Assembly (NCBI GenBank): GCA_021018995.1 | Contig: CM037590.1 | Coordinates: 86,274,097 to 86,338,096, forward strand | Length of the DNA stretch: 64,000 nucleotides | Origin: Chloranthus sessilifolius | Lineage: Eukaryota; Streptophyta; Magnoliopsida; Chloranthales; Chloranthaceae | Direction: 5' to 3' | Shown: in pieces, positions 11,554 through 22,797 of the stretch | Position numbering within the stretch: position 1 is the stretch's first letter | How the letters are laid out: each line of letters opens with the position of its first letter | Notes under the pieces: model-generated | The model's input: only the letters and a program-made list of their open reading frames with translations | The model's database searches: none | What the model was told of the DNA's origin: nothing | Position numbers and translations under genes: made by a program

Positions 11554-13080
11554 AGATTTTTGGTTAGATGTACCTAATTGGCTCATTTTCTTTTGATTAC
11601 CTCTTGCATTTGTCTTTCACTTTTTAGTTTCTTTAGCGCCGTCAACCGTCATCGGGACTTGGATGCTTCCTGAGCTGGCCCGGTGGTGGTTGATGGTTGC
11701 TTTGTATCTGCATATGTAAAGGTAATGCTATCAGTAATTTTTGTTCTCTCCCTTGCTAGTTGTCAAGGGGGGCAAGTGTGTCAGACCGAGATCTAGTAGT
11801 AAAAGATGGATATGTGGTCTCTCTTTTTTTTTTTTCCTCTTTTTTTTTTTTAAATAGAAATAATGTAACAGGGAAAGCAAATAGCTAAGATAGAAATAAT
11901 AAAAATAATCAATAAATAATAAACAAAATGCCCTGCTATGTGACTGTAGGATTAAGATAGTTGTCTTCTTGTGAAAGTATTCTCCTAATGGTAACTTTGG
12001 TAGCATTCTCCGAATGGTAACTTCGTTATTTCTCATCTTTCCTGGTGGGCGAGTCGGCTCTTCTAAGGTGATTCTCATTCTGACAAAAAAAATGGCCCAG
12101 TGTCTAGATGCAATGGAGCTTTTCTTTGTTTTAGATGAGCACTTTGGGTCTATAAGAAGTCATGGGTACTTGGTGAGTTAGTTTTGAAGAAAAGCTTATT
12201 AGTCCAGTCATCGAACTGGGGGAGGTCTCTTTGATTAGGTCAGTTGTATACGGGGTCTATCTTAGGGTGGTGGTCATCCTATCCCGTGGTTATTAGGGAG
12301 AAGTACGGTAGGTATAGTAAGTGATCGCATTAGTCATTATTCATTGATTTTCGGTTTCATTCTTAGGAGTATCCTAAAGGGTTTTTGATTTATCATCCAA
12401 AAAGTAAAAAGTAAAAAGTAGAAGAGGGGTAAGGCTCAGTGATGTGGGGAATAGTTTGTATCTAACTCTTTGTAAAAGGGATGAGTAATACTTTTTTTCT
12501 CAGAGGGATACGGGGTGCCATGATTGAGCTCTTCATCATGTTTCAGTACCATCAAAATCTCACATTCTATGGTTAGCAGGAGTTTATCCTCCTCTCGCCA
12601 CCTTACAAAAATTTCTAGTAGTATGGGGATATCAGGGATGCCCTCGCATCTTACTTATATACTTCTAGTAAAGTTACCACAGATGTCCTCACGGCCTGCT
12701 TATGCTTCCCTGAGCTCATTGACTTATTCATTCGTCGTAATGCTCTAGCTCAATTTTTTTGGATATATATTTTCGAAAGCATCCGGCTAGCGCAAGAATA
12801 GTGAGTTTTGATTGAACCTAGCATTTTCAATTGTTTTTGCTCTAACGTCTCCTCCAATGGCAGGGGAAGGGGAAATGAGAATCGGGTGTTACTTATGCTT
12901 TTAAAAGAGGTTAGGTATGTCACTAGTCCTTTGATTAGATTGCTCGAATAAGAATGTGCGTGATAAATTGGAGGTCTTAAGGATATTCTGAGAATTGATT
13001 ACGTACGACCAGAATGAGTCGTGACAACTACGAGGGTGATAAGTATAAGTATTAAACCATGGGATGTGATGATCACAGGG
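11470..13080. repeat. Post-pol segment of Tat element B, paralogous to 27,680-29,060
   Basis: This non-coding stretch between PMD gene 1 and the end of pol B recurs in diverged form at 27,680-29,060, in the same orientation. Shared blocks include GGGGGATGCC.CC.GTGAC near the left end, TTAGCAGGAGTTT, ATCTAGTAGTATG.GGATATCAGGGA.GCCCTC, CTTATGC.TCC, and a GATAAGTATAAGTAT-like block at the right end. A G-rich tract and TGTGTCAG near 11,765 could be an LTR start, but I could not confirm LTR boundaries, so it is reported as a repeat pair. Confidence 0.65.
11518..11551. repeat. (TA)n microsatellite
   Basis: Uninterrupted TA dinucleotides for about 33 bp, just after the end of PMD gene 1. Confidence 0.98.
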
Positions 13081-14390
13081 CTAAGGGTAGTATTTTCTAA
13101 GGTACATGGCATTTCAAGGGCTAGGGAGTTCTTTCCTATCCTGGTTCACCAATTTTTATGCATTTCCAGTGTATGCGGCTGTTATAATGTAAGGGCCTTC
13201 CTAGTTCAATTTCAGTTTTCCTTTCGGATGGGCGTGCTTGGAAGGCATATTTTCTTCAAGACTAATTCTCCAATATTAAAGGTTCGTTCGAGGACTTTCT
13301 TATCATAAGCCCTGGCCACTCTCCTCTGATATACCTGAGCATGATCAGTTGCCCTTAGACTTGTTTCATCAAGCTACTTTAGCTGCGCGAGTAGGGCAAT
13401 TCTCCTCTCATCTAAGGATAGCTCATCATCAAGTTGAATCCGTAAGGATGGTACTTATATCTCATATGGTAGGACTACATCCATTCCATAGGTAAGGAGG
13501 TACGAGTAGAGGTCCTATAGGCCCAGAGTGCTTCTGGTAGTCGTTCAAGCTAGTCAGCACCATTGCCCGTTACTACTGTGCATTTGAGAATTGGAATCAG
13601 CATTTGGTTTGTAGCTTTTGCTTGTCCATTTCCTTAAGGGTAGAATGGAGATAAATGGCGTAGATTGATGCTGAACTTCTTGCATAACTTCTTCGTCTTC
13701 TCTGTGATGAATTGCAGACCATTGTCAGTGAAAAACATCTTGGGTACTCCAAATGTGGTGATGATATTTTGAACGATAAACCTTACGAGTGTTGAAGTGA
13801 TGATTCTGACATAGGATTCACTTCTGCCCATTTGATGTAGTACTCGATTGTCGTGAGTATGAACGCGTGCTTGTGAGTGTTCCCAATTGTGTCTATGAAA
13901 GGTCCAATGACATCGAAAGCCTACATAAAAAATGGCCATGGCGAGGTCATGGTGTTCAATGCAACTGATGGAACTTTGATAAGCGTGGCGTGTTCTTAGC
14001 ACTACTTGCAGAATTGGACGTAGAGGTGGCAATCTCTTATCATTGTCAGCCAAAAGTAGCCTTATCGTATGATTTGGTCGGCGAGTCTCTGTCTACCGGC
14101 ATGGGCGCCGTAGGCATTGGTGTGTGCTTCTCGACTGATGTATTATCTTTCGGTGATTGTGATGTAATGTAGCAGTACTCCTTTGGTGAAGGCTTCTTTA
14201 TATAATATTTTGCCGAGTATGCATAATCGGGTGTATCGGTTCCTTATAGTCTTCTGTTTGATCTTTGTGGTATATGGAGGGACGTGTTGATGCTTCAAGA
14301 AGTTCCAAATGTCGAAATACCATGGCTGACCATCGCCGGTTGGTGATTTTTTAAATCTAAACATAGCGACTTCGATTGGTGACTTGATGT
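13081..14390 (-). pseudogene. pol: Tat element B: integrase
   Basis: Reading leftward, the linker PWYFDIWNFLKHQHVPPYTT (14,143-14,364) is followed by the integrase core: FDVIGPF (first Asp), TTFGVPKMFFTDNGLQFI (second Asp), then GNGQAKATNQML, where the family has Glu in the first Lys position. The catalytic Glu therefore seems replaced by Lys. The C-terminal region reads LDETSLRATDHAQVYQRRVARAYDKKV and WEGPYIITAAY, ending YLRKYYP and a TAG at 13,081-13,083, the classic Tat pol end. Many frameshifts and stops interrupt it. PMD gene 1 lies beyond this end on the opposite strand. Confidence 0.9.
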
Positions 14391-14606
14391 GATTTTTCAG
14401 AGTGATTGCTTCATTTAGTCCTGTGCTTGTGGGGAGAATCGATAATTCTCTCTTAATGGTTCATGCTACCTCGAGGGCGGGTACTGTTAGCTTTTTGACG
14501 AGAAGGTCTTGGTACTTTGTCTAATGAGTATTTGGATGACCGAGGCTAACGTGGCAAGGGAATCTGCGAGCTCATTTTCTAATCTAGGGACATGCGTGAA
14601 AGAGAT

Positions 14607-15240
14607 TCATTCAAATTTCTTTACCAAATATTGAGCAGTTTCTAGATATGCCATCAGTCTCCTTTCCTTGGTTTTTGATTCTCCTATAAGTTGTGAGATT
14701 AGAAGCTTGGAATCACCGATGGCTTTTAATTGTTTAACACCTAATTGTAGTGCTGCTCGTAGTGCAGTTATGAAAGCTTCGTATTCTACAATGTTATTAG
14801 TGACAGGAAAATCTAGTTGAAAAGCCTTAGGTATAACAACTCCTTCCGGGCTTAGGAGGACTATCCCGATGCCTTTTCCTTTAAGATTTAGAGCACCATC
14901 AACATAAAGGGTCCATGATGTTTTATCGGTCTCTCCGTTACGAATTGTGAGTAAGTCTTCATCGGGGAAATCCACATGTATGTGCTCATCACTAAGGAGT
15001 GGGAGATCTATGAGGTAGTCAGCGATTGCTTGTCCTTTTATCGACTTCTGTGTGACATAAGTCATATCAAATTCTTGTAATAGCATATGCCAACGAGCGA
15101 TCTTTCCTGATATTGCGAGTTTCTCGAATACATACTTCAGAGGGTCCATTCGAGCTAACACTAGTATCTTATGTGCTCCAAAGTAGTATCGTAATTTGGT
15201 TAAGGCCCACACCAGTGTGCGGCATGTCTTCTCCATCGAA
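14607..15240 (-). pseudogene. pol: Tat element B: end of RNase H 1 and second RNase H
   Basis: A 209-codon open stretch holds the last part of the first RNase H (MEKTCRTLVWALTKLRYYF, connection with WHMLLQEFDMTYVTQKSIKG) and then the archaeal-type RNase H of the Tat branch. The active-site residues are visible as YVDGALNLKGKGIG, VEYEAFITALRAAL and IGDSKLLISQL, so this domain keeps its D, E, D set, unlike the copy in element A. It is the best-preserved coding piece of element B. Confidence 0.93.
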
Positions 15241-16720
15241 GTGTATTTTCATTCGTATTCGACTATCATCCTACTAAGGTAGTAGACAGCCTTCTCTCTC
15301 TTGCCGTCTTCTTCATATAGTCCCAGAATTACTCCCATTGCTTTATCATTCGCTGAGAGGTAGAGGATTAGGGGTCTTTTGAGAATTGGTGGCGATAGTA
15401 TTGGCGGGTTAAGGAGGGTACTTCTTAATATTGTCGAAGGCATTCTGACGCTGGTCATCCCATTTGTACTCAATTCCTCTTTTAAGTAGTCTGTAGAAAG
15501 GATCACATCTATCTGAATGGTTAGAGATAAATCTCTTGATGAATTGCAATCTTCCTATCAGGCCTCATAATTCTTTGACATTACTGGGAGGCAGCATCTT
15601 AAGGATGGCTCGAACTTTTGCAGGATTGACTTCGATCCCTCGCTTGTTGACTATAAAATCGAGTAATTTTTCGGAGGTGACTTTGAAAATGCATTTCTTT
15701 GGGTTCATTTTTAACCGATATTTTTTAGCTCTTTACAGCACCAATCGAAGTGCTTCAACATGCCCTACCTCCATTTGGGACTTCACTAATATGTCATCGA
15801 CGTAGACTTCTACACACTTATGCATCATGTCGTAAAAAATAGCCACCATGGCGCATTGATACGTGGCTCCGGCGTTCTTGAGCTTAAAAGGTATGACAAC
15901 ATAATAGTAAGTTTCCCATGGTATAGTGAAAGAAGTCTTATCTTGGTCAGACCCTGCTAATTTGATCTGATTATACCTAGAGAAACCATCCACAAAGGAT
16001 AGCATCTCATGTCCAGCGGTGTTGCCGACTAGAGTGTCAATGTGCGAAAGTGGGAAGTTGTCTTTTGGGCATGCCTGGTTGAGGTTTCAGAAGTCAATGC
16101 AAACCCGTACTCTACCGTCTTTCCTGGTGACAGGTACTATATTGGTGACCCACTTGGGGTAGAGGACGACTCGGATAAATTTGGCTTTGTGTAACTTGTC
16201 AACTTCCTCTATAACTTGAAGGGAAGTTTGTGGGTGCATCCGTCGGAGCTTCTGCTTAACAGGCTTTGCATCGGGTTCCAAGACAAGGCAATGTTCTACT
16301 AAACTTGGGTCTAAATCGGGCATTTCTTTATAAGACCATGCAAAGGAGTCAAGGTGTTCTTGTAGGACTTGTACGATTTGTTGACATTCCTTGGAGTTGG
16401 GCATTGCACTGATCAATAGCTTCTTGGGTTTCTCTTCAATGCCAAAGTTGATTTCTTCTATAGGTTTTACGGCAGCTTGGGTTTGCTCGTCAAAATGCTT
16501 GATAAACCATTGGAAGTCTTGCGCCTCCTTGACGATTGATGTTTCTTCCTCATCTTTGGTAAGCTCATATACTGCGAAATTGCTACACTGGGGATTCAAT
16601 TTTACAAAAGGTAACCCTCCATCGGTATAATTTATGACCGAGAGATCTTTGGTAAGGTGAAGGTTAAGGCTATTGATCCTTTTCCATAGTCGCAAAGTAT
16701 TTCGTCTAGTATGATCACTG
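15241..16720 (-). pseudogene. pol: Tat element B: reverse transcriptase and start of RNase H 1
   Basis: The acidic leader reads SFAWSYKEMPDLDPSLVEH (within 16,087-16,695), followed by PDAKPVKQKLRRMHPQ, NIVPVTRKDGRVRVCIDF, then MLSFVDGFSRYNQIKLA, FTIPWETYYYVVIPF and the catalytic box VEVYVDDILVKSQ at about 15,790. The thumb and RNase H start read LKRPLILYLSANDKAMGVILGLYEEDGKREKAVYYLSRMI (15,249-15,506). Frames change at about 16,080 and 15,720, so the ORF is broken, but the YVDD residues are intact. RT sequence is close to, but clearly different from, that of element A, so these are separate Tat copies. Confidence 0.93.
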
Positions 16721-17838
16721 GCTTGTTATTTAGCCTAGATGCTTTACGTCCTCGTACGGGAGATTGGATAGTAGTCTTAGGAGAAAAGTCCCCTTGTTGG
16801 TCACAAACTTGATTCGGGATGAAGGGTTCCCTTTCTTTTCTGGGGTTTTCTAATTTTTTTAGATTTCGTATTTATGAATTTTTAGGGTCTTTTGCTTTTT
16901 TGATTTTTTTTATTTTTGATAATAGATATGGTACATGGTCGGTCGCCTCAAAAGGCACCGAGAGATTTGCTTCTTCTAACTGAGGGAGCAAGACGGCTGC
17001 CGAAGTCATTCAAGCGATTCTTCGAGAAATGTAGACTTATTTTGAATTTCACATTTTTTTTTTGGAGTCCTTATTTGATGAGATCATTTGAATAAGCGAT
17101 GCCGATGACAGCGGTATTGACGTTTGGTTTTCCTCTATCACATTGATTGCCTCATTTTCGAAGAAGCTCTGGAGATCATAATCGATCAAACTATCCTCCT
17201 CTGAGGTATAATATGGTTGTTCTTGTCGAGAGTGACCTCCAAAGGGGTTCTCAGGAGTGGTGAGCTCTTTCCCTTGAACTTCATAGTATGTTAGGATAAT
17301 CATGCATGCTCGGCAGCGAGGCTGATAATGGTGAGAAATGCAGGGAGATCCCCAAGGACATTCCAAGTTAGAGTCGAGGCTTGTATCGAACTCATCTTCT
17401 TGATCTGACAATGCTTGAAGTCCTCGGTTAGCTTGCTCTGCTAACTCGAGCACAGAGAGGTCTATCCAGTAATCCTCGTCGTCACTGGGAGGAGGTTGTC
17501 ATTCTTTCTTGAGAGATTTTCAAAATATTTGGAGTTGCGACATGTCTGGGGACAGAGGAATGTCTAGGTGAAGTTCCTCTTCAAACTCTATGAGGGCGAT
17601 GTGGCTGTTTCCCCCTGGGTCAAATAAATGGCTATTGGAAATTTCTGCTTCCTGTGCCGGTAGTCGTGTTGGTAGGTTGTTACTTACTTCCGTCATTACA
17701 AGGTTGGAGTCATTCGATCCTACTATTGCGGAATATCAGACCCAACTAGCAAAGCGTTCTAATATACTGGTGCATGCCCCGCAGCGGGGTTGGTATGGGT
17801 GAGCGATACAAAGGGAGTCCCATATTAACCAGCTACCT
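16721..17838 (-). pseudogene. Tat element B: gag-protease linker with duplicated Cys/His motif
   Basis: The open stretch 17,049-17,453 is acidic and carries a CISHHYQPRCRAC motif at 17,304-17,342. A second copy, CIAHPYQPRCGAC, is encoded at 17,772-17,810, 468 bp further upstream. Both fit C-x2-H-x5-C-x2-C, which looks able to bind zinc. The segment 17,250-17,825 is paralogous to 44,015-44,590 in copy B2, where both motifs recur at the same spacing. T-rich DNA at 16,850-16,920 separates this from RT. The upstream end is cut at 17,838 by the LTR of Athila copy C1. I do not recognise a named domain for the repeated motif. Confidence 0.7.
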
Positions 17839-18885
17839 TGTGCTTCAAAAAGGAGTTAAAATAAGAAAATTAAAGGTCTATGGACTACACACGAAGGTAA
17901 GCCTACACAAAGCCTGCAAGTAAATAGGGTTGTTATAGCATGTTTTAAAGAGTAAGTAAGGGTATGTCCACAGGGAAATGTGTGCTAAAATTCAGTAAAT
18001 CTCCATATCTAAGATAGATCTGGCACTCTACCTTATACTACTCTAAACGAAAATTAGGAAAAGGAAGAGGAGAGGTTTTAAAGGGTTGTCACTTTAAGCT
18101 AAACTACAAAAACAAAATATAACTAATTGCAGAGATAAATTGGGATTAACCAAAGAGTTCAGATCTAGAAAATGAAGGAAAATGTGGTGAAAATAAAATA
18201 GAAAATTGGAGAAGAGCAGCTCAGGATCTGGTCTCACTGTTACTTGGGTGATTTGACAGCATTATAAGGGTTCAATGTGCAACAATCCCCCATCTGGCTA
18301 CAAGCACAACTGCAGGGTAGAAGAATCTGATTTCAACCAAAGAATTAGATTGCTCTTAAGGCTATGATCTGTCCACTAAAATGGTCACAGACCATCCAAT
18401 AGAGTCCCTCCATTCTAAGGCCTCCCTCAGAACATGATAACCACTACAAATGCTATGAATGTCAGGCCACAGTCACAAGCACCCACAGGAGTATCAAATC
18501 TAGGAAGCTCAAATGGCATTTAAGAGATCTACCAGTTAAGTGGTGGGCTGGTCCCATCTACACAAATCCGATCGAGAATCAAGTGAAATAAGATGATCTA
18601 TAGATCTAACTAAGCAATAAAATCAACAATTCCTTGAATAAAATAAGAAGTATAATGAAGTGCTCTTAGATTTGTAGTATGTGTAACAATTGACCCACAA
18701 TAATGCTCTCGAGTTCCCTAAGTTACAGATCAACCTCACCTTTACTGCTCGAAAGAGTTTAGCCACTTATGATTGGCTAAAGAGAGAATGGAAGAAGAAA
18801 GGATGAATCTGAGCTCTGGTTTTCTCCCTTATTTTCGTCTATGGAATCCCTCTGGAAAGAACTCCCCGTTTCTGGATTGTTCTTC

Positions 18886-18932
18886 TCTTTTTATACCTTC
18901 CACCTCTATCTCAGATCCGTTTCATCCAATCA
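18886..18932 (-). promoter_or_regulatory. CCAAT and TATA elements of LTR C1
   Basis: On the minus strand a CCAAT-type element (CTGATTGGAT, 18,924-18,932) precedes GGTATAAAAAG (18,886-18,896) by about 30 bp. The sister LTR has the same pair at 32,151-32,160 and 32,113-32,123. This is the expected element promoter. Confidence 0.6.
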
Positions 18933-19159
18933 GAGCCAAAGAGAAAATTTCTGTTATTCTGGGCTACTGATATGGCCAATTTCTCTTCTAAAAGTTCTTC
19001 TCCCATTGGTCCACAAGTAGCAAATGCACATGAGGCTGTTAGGGATTTCAATCATGCATAGTTGAATACCAAAAATACCCCCAAGAGTTGCTGACAGGCT
19101 TTGGGATGTGTGGACAAGCTTTTGAAATTGGTAGCTGCTGAAGGACCTGATGAGAAGTT

Positions 19160-19625
19160 GCCAAATCGAGTGTCGAGAGGTTCAGGGAACCTCTCGATAG
19201 GTTCTGGGTGTACTTGCTCTTCATTTTGATAGGATCTCCGTGGCTTTCGATAGGATTGGATAGCTCTCGATAGGATCTGGAAATATCTCAAGATGTTGAT
19301 GTGCACTTATCGATAGGATTGATGACTCATCAACAGGTTCAGTTGAACCACTCGACAAGTAATTGGAACCTCTCGACACCTTCCTGTTTTCATCTCCATT
19401 CCTCTTAATACGTTTGCTTACGGAATCTGTCAACAAGTGTTTTTAGAACCTCACAACTGCTTAGCTCCTGTGTACCACAACCTCTCAACAGCTACTGCCA
19501 TCCTCTCGAACACTTTAGTATTTCTCCTCAGAACCTCTCGACAGCTTCTGGATCTTCTCGAAATCTTAGTTTTTTGGGCATCAGATCCTCTCGGCAGCTC
19601 GGGCCAACCTCTTGACAAGTTTATC
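19160..19625. repeat. Irregular array of CTCTCGACAGGTTC-like words in LTR C1
   Basis: About 16 variants of CCTCTCGA(C/T)AGGTTC, in both orientations, spaced about 15-45 bp, in the U3 part of the LTR. Examples: AACCTCTCGATAGGTTCTGG near 19,190 and AACCTCTCGACACC near 19,370. Matching arrays are at 32,398-33,016, 37,780-38,320 and 61,860-62,530. Confidence 0.85.
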
Positions 19626-19996
19626 CTTATGCTTCCATAGCTGGTGCGCCTCTCACTTGTGTTGTTCTTCATTTGTTCAACATCCAGCAACCTCCTGGTG
19701 GATTCAATCTTCATTCTCTGTAACTGCACTTAGCCTCAAGCCTTCCCAGGTGAGCTTAAAATAATCTTATGCACTTCTTGGGCTCTTATAGATTGCTTGA
19801 TTAGCTGACCTTTGGTCTGTAAGGTCACATGTCGAGCAGCAAATTTCTTCTTAGGCCATTTTAAGTGGATATCTGCATTAAGCTTGCAATTTGTTGCTTA
19901 TCTACAAAATACACTTAAAACATATTTTTAGTCAGCTCAACAATCTATCAAAGGTCAGGATAGGAGGTGAAAAATGATATTTTTCACTACTTAACA

Positions 19997-20008
19997 CACC
20001 CCTAAACC
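19997..20008 (-). promoter_or_regulatory. Polypurine tract of Athila copy C1
   Basis: Minus-strand GGTTTAGGGGTG directly before the LTR start. The sister element C has GGTTTGGGGGTG in the same place (33,389-33,400). Confidence 0.8.
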
Positions 20009-21930
20009 TAAGCTTTGCTAGTCCCTGAGCAAAGGAGAAAGTAAAAATAATTATTGGAAATAAAAATTACCACTTTTATAGGGAACACAAATGCATTTAG
20101 CATTTGCATCAAGCCTTTTAAACCCCTAGGTGATCCCTAGTGGAGGAGTGAAGTCACCTGAGGGTTTACAGTGAAGTTACCCACAAACTTCTCCAATGCC
20201 TAGTTAATATTAGTGCATCATGTTAAAACAAAGTTCAAGCAGTATAAAATTCATTTCATACCTTGTCCATTCAGTTTTAGAGGATTCTCAGCAAAAATAT
20301 GACAGTTTAAAACTAAAATTCTACTATAATTCCTGCACAATCAATCAACTCATGTCAAGGCATTTTGTATGAAAATTAATGCAAAGCTTACCCTCAAATT
20401 GAGAATCCTGTCTTGATAATGCCCCCATCAATCTTAATTTCAGACCCAAAAACTCACCAGGGCTGTTGCTTCTCAATAAAAATGGAAGGGTGTATCAATT
20501 CACATAGCTCAAGAGTAGTTACAGCCCTCAAATAGGACTGTAAGCATGAGCATAAGCATTGCTCTAATTTCTGAAATTTTTTAACTCTTTTCAGCATAGA
20601 TTAAACAGATTCTCATCTCCACATGACAGCTCAATCAATTTTAGATCAATAAGGGCTTTTTATTGCGTTGTAATGTGGCTTATGGGTGAAGTTTACAAAG
20701 ACAAAAAAGGTAGAATAGGATTGAAGATTGACATATCAGTAAAATAAGGAAATGATTTGCAACTCATCCTTCCACGTTTCAGCATAAGCTTCATTTTCTT
20801 TGAATTTTTGTACTTAAAGTGATAAGCTACATCAGCTTCTTATCTTCTTATGCATTTCCAACTGAAGTGACTTCTCTTTCTCATTCTTTTATCTTGCTTT
20901 TCTTTTTTTTTTTTATATGCTTTTTTGTACTTTTTCTCCATTTTTCTCTTTTTTATGGGTTGGAATGCCACAACTGTACTTCTGATACACAACTGCCTTT
21001 TGATGTGTTTTCTTCTTTTTCAACCAACTGTCAAACCTTGCTCCTTTAACCTCACTTCTCCTTCCATTTTCTAATTTCTCAGATTCAGGGTGAACTGAAA
21101 CAGGACAAGAGGTTTTGGGTTCAAAATTTTTGGTTTTCATTAAAGAAAAACTGAGAATTTCAAGGCTCAAAAGGTGTGTATCAAGGGCAGTTTAAAGGTG
21201 GGAAGTTTTAAACTCAAACTATCTAAGGGATGACCTTACTTCATGTCTTCAATGTCACGAGTGCTGTCAAGCGGTTTCAACTTGGATTTGCCTAACTTCT
21301 AGTAAGCAAAGGTAGATTCAATCAGTCCTTAGAGCAGAAAAAATTGCCAAGCACTCTTTAAAGAAAAATTTTTAGGCCAAAATCTCACTGGGTATGGTCT
21401 TTCATTAGATTTATGGGGTGTATCCTCATAATTTTCTCTCTTCTCAAGTTCACTAAGCACTAATTTACGAAAAATTGTTGACATTTGCTTCATGAAAGTG
21501 TTAGAGCTATAGCATGTCTCAGTTTTAAAAAGTTTTTAATTTCCTTTATATCAGGTGTAAAATTATTTTATTTTTTAAATTTCTGTTAAAACCTTGATGC
21601 ACTACCATTAACTATCCATTAGCAAACCTTGCCACACCCCTAAACCTATGAGGAGCAGTGTCCTCACTGCTTGAAAGATAAAGGGATTTGTAGCAGGAGA
21701 AAAAGCATAGACAAATGCATAAATATACAAACAAGATAGGAATAAGTAGTTATCAAAACTAACGAGAAGAAAACAAACAATAAAACAAAAAGAAAGGAAG
21801 AACATCATAGTGAATAGACTAAAAGGAAATTCTATTGATAAGACAAACATATGGGGAAAAATACAAAAGCAACCTAAGCAACTATAGAAAGCCTATAAAA
21901 CTAGGTAAAAATCCTAAAAGCACATGAAAA
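20009..21930 (-). other. Athila copy C1: non-coding region between env-like ORF and LTR
   Basis: No coding sequence recognised. Blocks match 33,401-34,850 of element C in order: AAACCTAAGCTTTGCTAGTC, CCTAGGTGATCCCTAGTGGA, GGGCTGGAATGCCAC, TCACTGGGTATGG, CTATGAGGA.CAGTGTCCTC. Low-complexity T-rich tracts lie near 20,890-20,960. Confidence 0.75.
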
Positions 21931-22797
21931 CTACTCAGAGTCAGAGTCAGAGGTGAAGATGTCAGCGAATCCTTGTTGAGTAGCATAAGCTTTCAACTCA
22001 GCTCTCCTCTCAGCCTTGGTCTGCTTTGTAGTAGCTACCTCCTTAGACTGGGTAGTTGTCTCCTCCTTAATCTGTAGGGCAGGCTCAACTGCATGGGCAG
22101 GCTGGCCAGCAGTCAAGTGAGCAATTTTTCTTTCAAGGATTTCAATCTTCTTATTAGATAGTGCAACTTGAGTATGATACAATTCCTGGGCTGCCTTATT
22201 GCGAGCTTTGGAGGCTGCCAACCTCTCCTCTAATCTATCTGCTCTTGATTTCTTAAAAGCTGGAATGAGCTTTTCAGCCTCATAGTAGAGTTGTTTTGCC
22301 AGCCCTTGGATATCTTCGACATTTCCCAGTTGTAATCCACAATCATTTTCTCGATCTTTGCTTCATAAGGCATCTCAATTGATCTGCGGAGGGCAGCCAT
22401 TCCTCGCATAACATCCCTTTTGAGGTAAGGATTCTATTGCATGGCATGGAGGAGGGTCGAGTAGAAAGGGGGATGGAGAAAAGAGGAGGCAGGGAATATG
22501 GGCTGAGGAGATTGAAGTTCAGGAACTGAGTAGGTTGAGGTTGGGGTTGGGATTAGGTCCTCCACATTTGTGGCAGCATAAGAGGTAGCTACCACAGTTG
22601 GAAGATTAGGTTGGGATTATGGTTCAAGCGCAGTTTGAGTAGAGTTATCAGTGTAGGTAGGATGAGTGATGGCTGGTTGTTGGGGAGGTTGGGTTAAAAG
22701 TGTCAAGGTGGAGTGGATGGCTTAGAGTGTGGCCTTAATTGATGATTGGGTTTGGGTGTGGGCCTTAATTGATGATTGACCTTGAATTGGCTGCAGT
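21931..22797 (-). pseudogene. Athila copy C1: 3' part of env-like ORF
   Basis: Athila elements often carry a third ORF after pol, called env-like. The piece here ends in an acidic tail FTSDSDSE at 21,931, closely parallel to STDSDSD at the end of the longer env-like ORF of element C (34,851). A coiled-coil-like segment (LSNKKIEILERKIAHLTAG) and a lysine-rich stretch (KQTKAERRAELKAYATQQG) precede the tail. Further upstream, RDVMRGMAALRRSIEMPYEAKIEKM matches IRRDVIKGM... in element C. Frameshifts and stops lie between 22,225 and 22,700. A 32-bp tandem duplication (CCTTAATTGATGATTG twice) is near 22,735-22,785. The copy is cut at about 22,797 by chromovirus sequence. Confidence 0.7.

Larger units (their letters stand above)
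17839..19996 (-). mobile_element. 3' LTR of Athila-type copy C1
   Basis: On the minus strand it begins TGTTAAGTAGTGAAAAAT at 19,996 directly after a polypurine tract and ends ...GAAGCACA at 17,839 (TG...CA). It aligns with the LTR at 31,136-33,388: shared blocks include the first 40 bp, CCAAT and TATA elements, the short-word array and GTAAGTAAGGGTATGTCCAC near the end. The start also resembles the LTR at 62,560. Its left end sits inside Tat element B gag-protease sequence, so it was inserted there. Confidence 0.85.

Noticed and set aside
11772..13080. A plus-strand LTR starting at TGTGTCAG after a G-rich tract, and its partner near 27,857
   Set aside because: The two starts do not match each other beyond TGT(C/T)AGA, and no matching end or PBS was found, so only the repeat relationship is reported.
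20819..21049. 76-codon plus-strand hydrophobic ORF
   Set aside because: Product of a T-rich tract in the non-coding 3' region of Athila copy C1.
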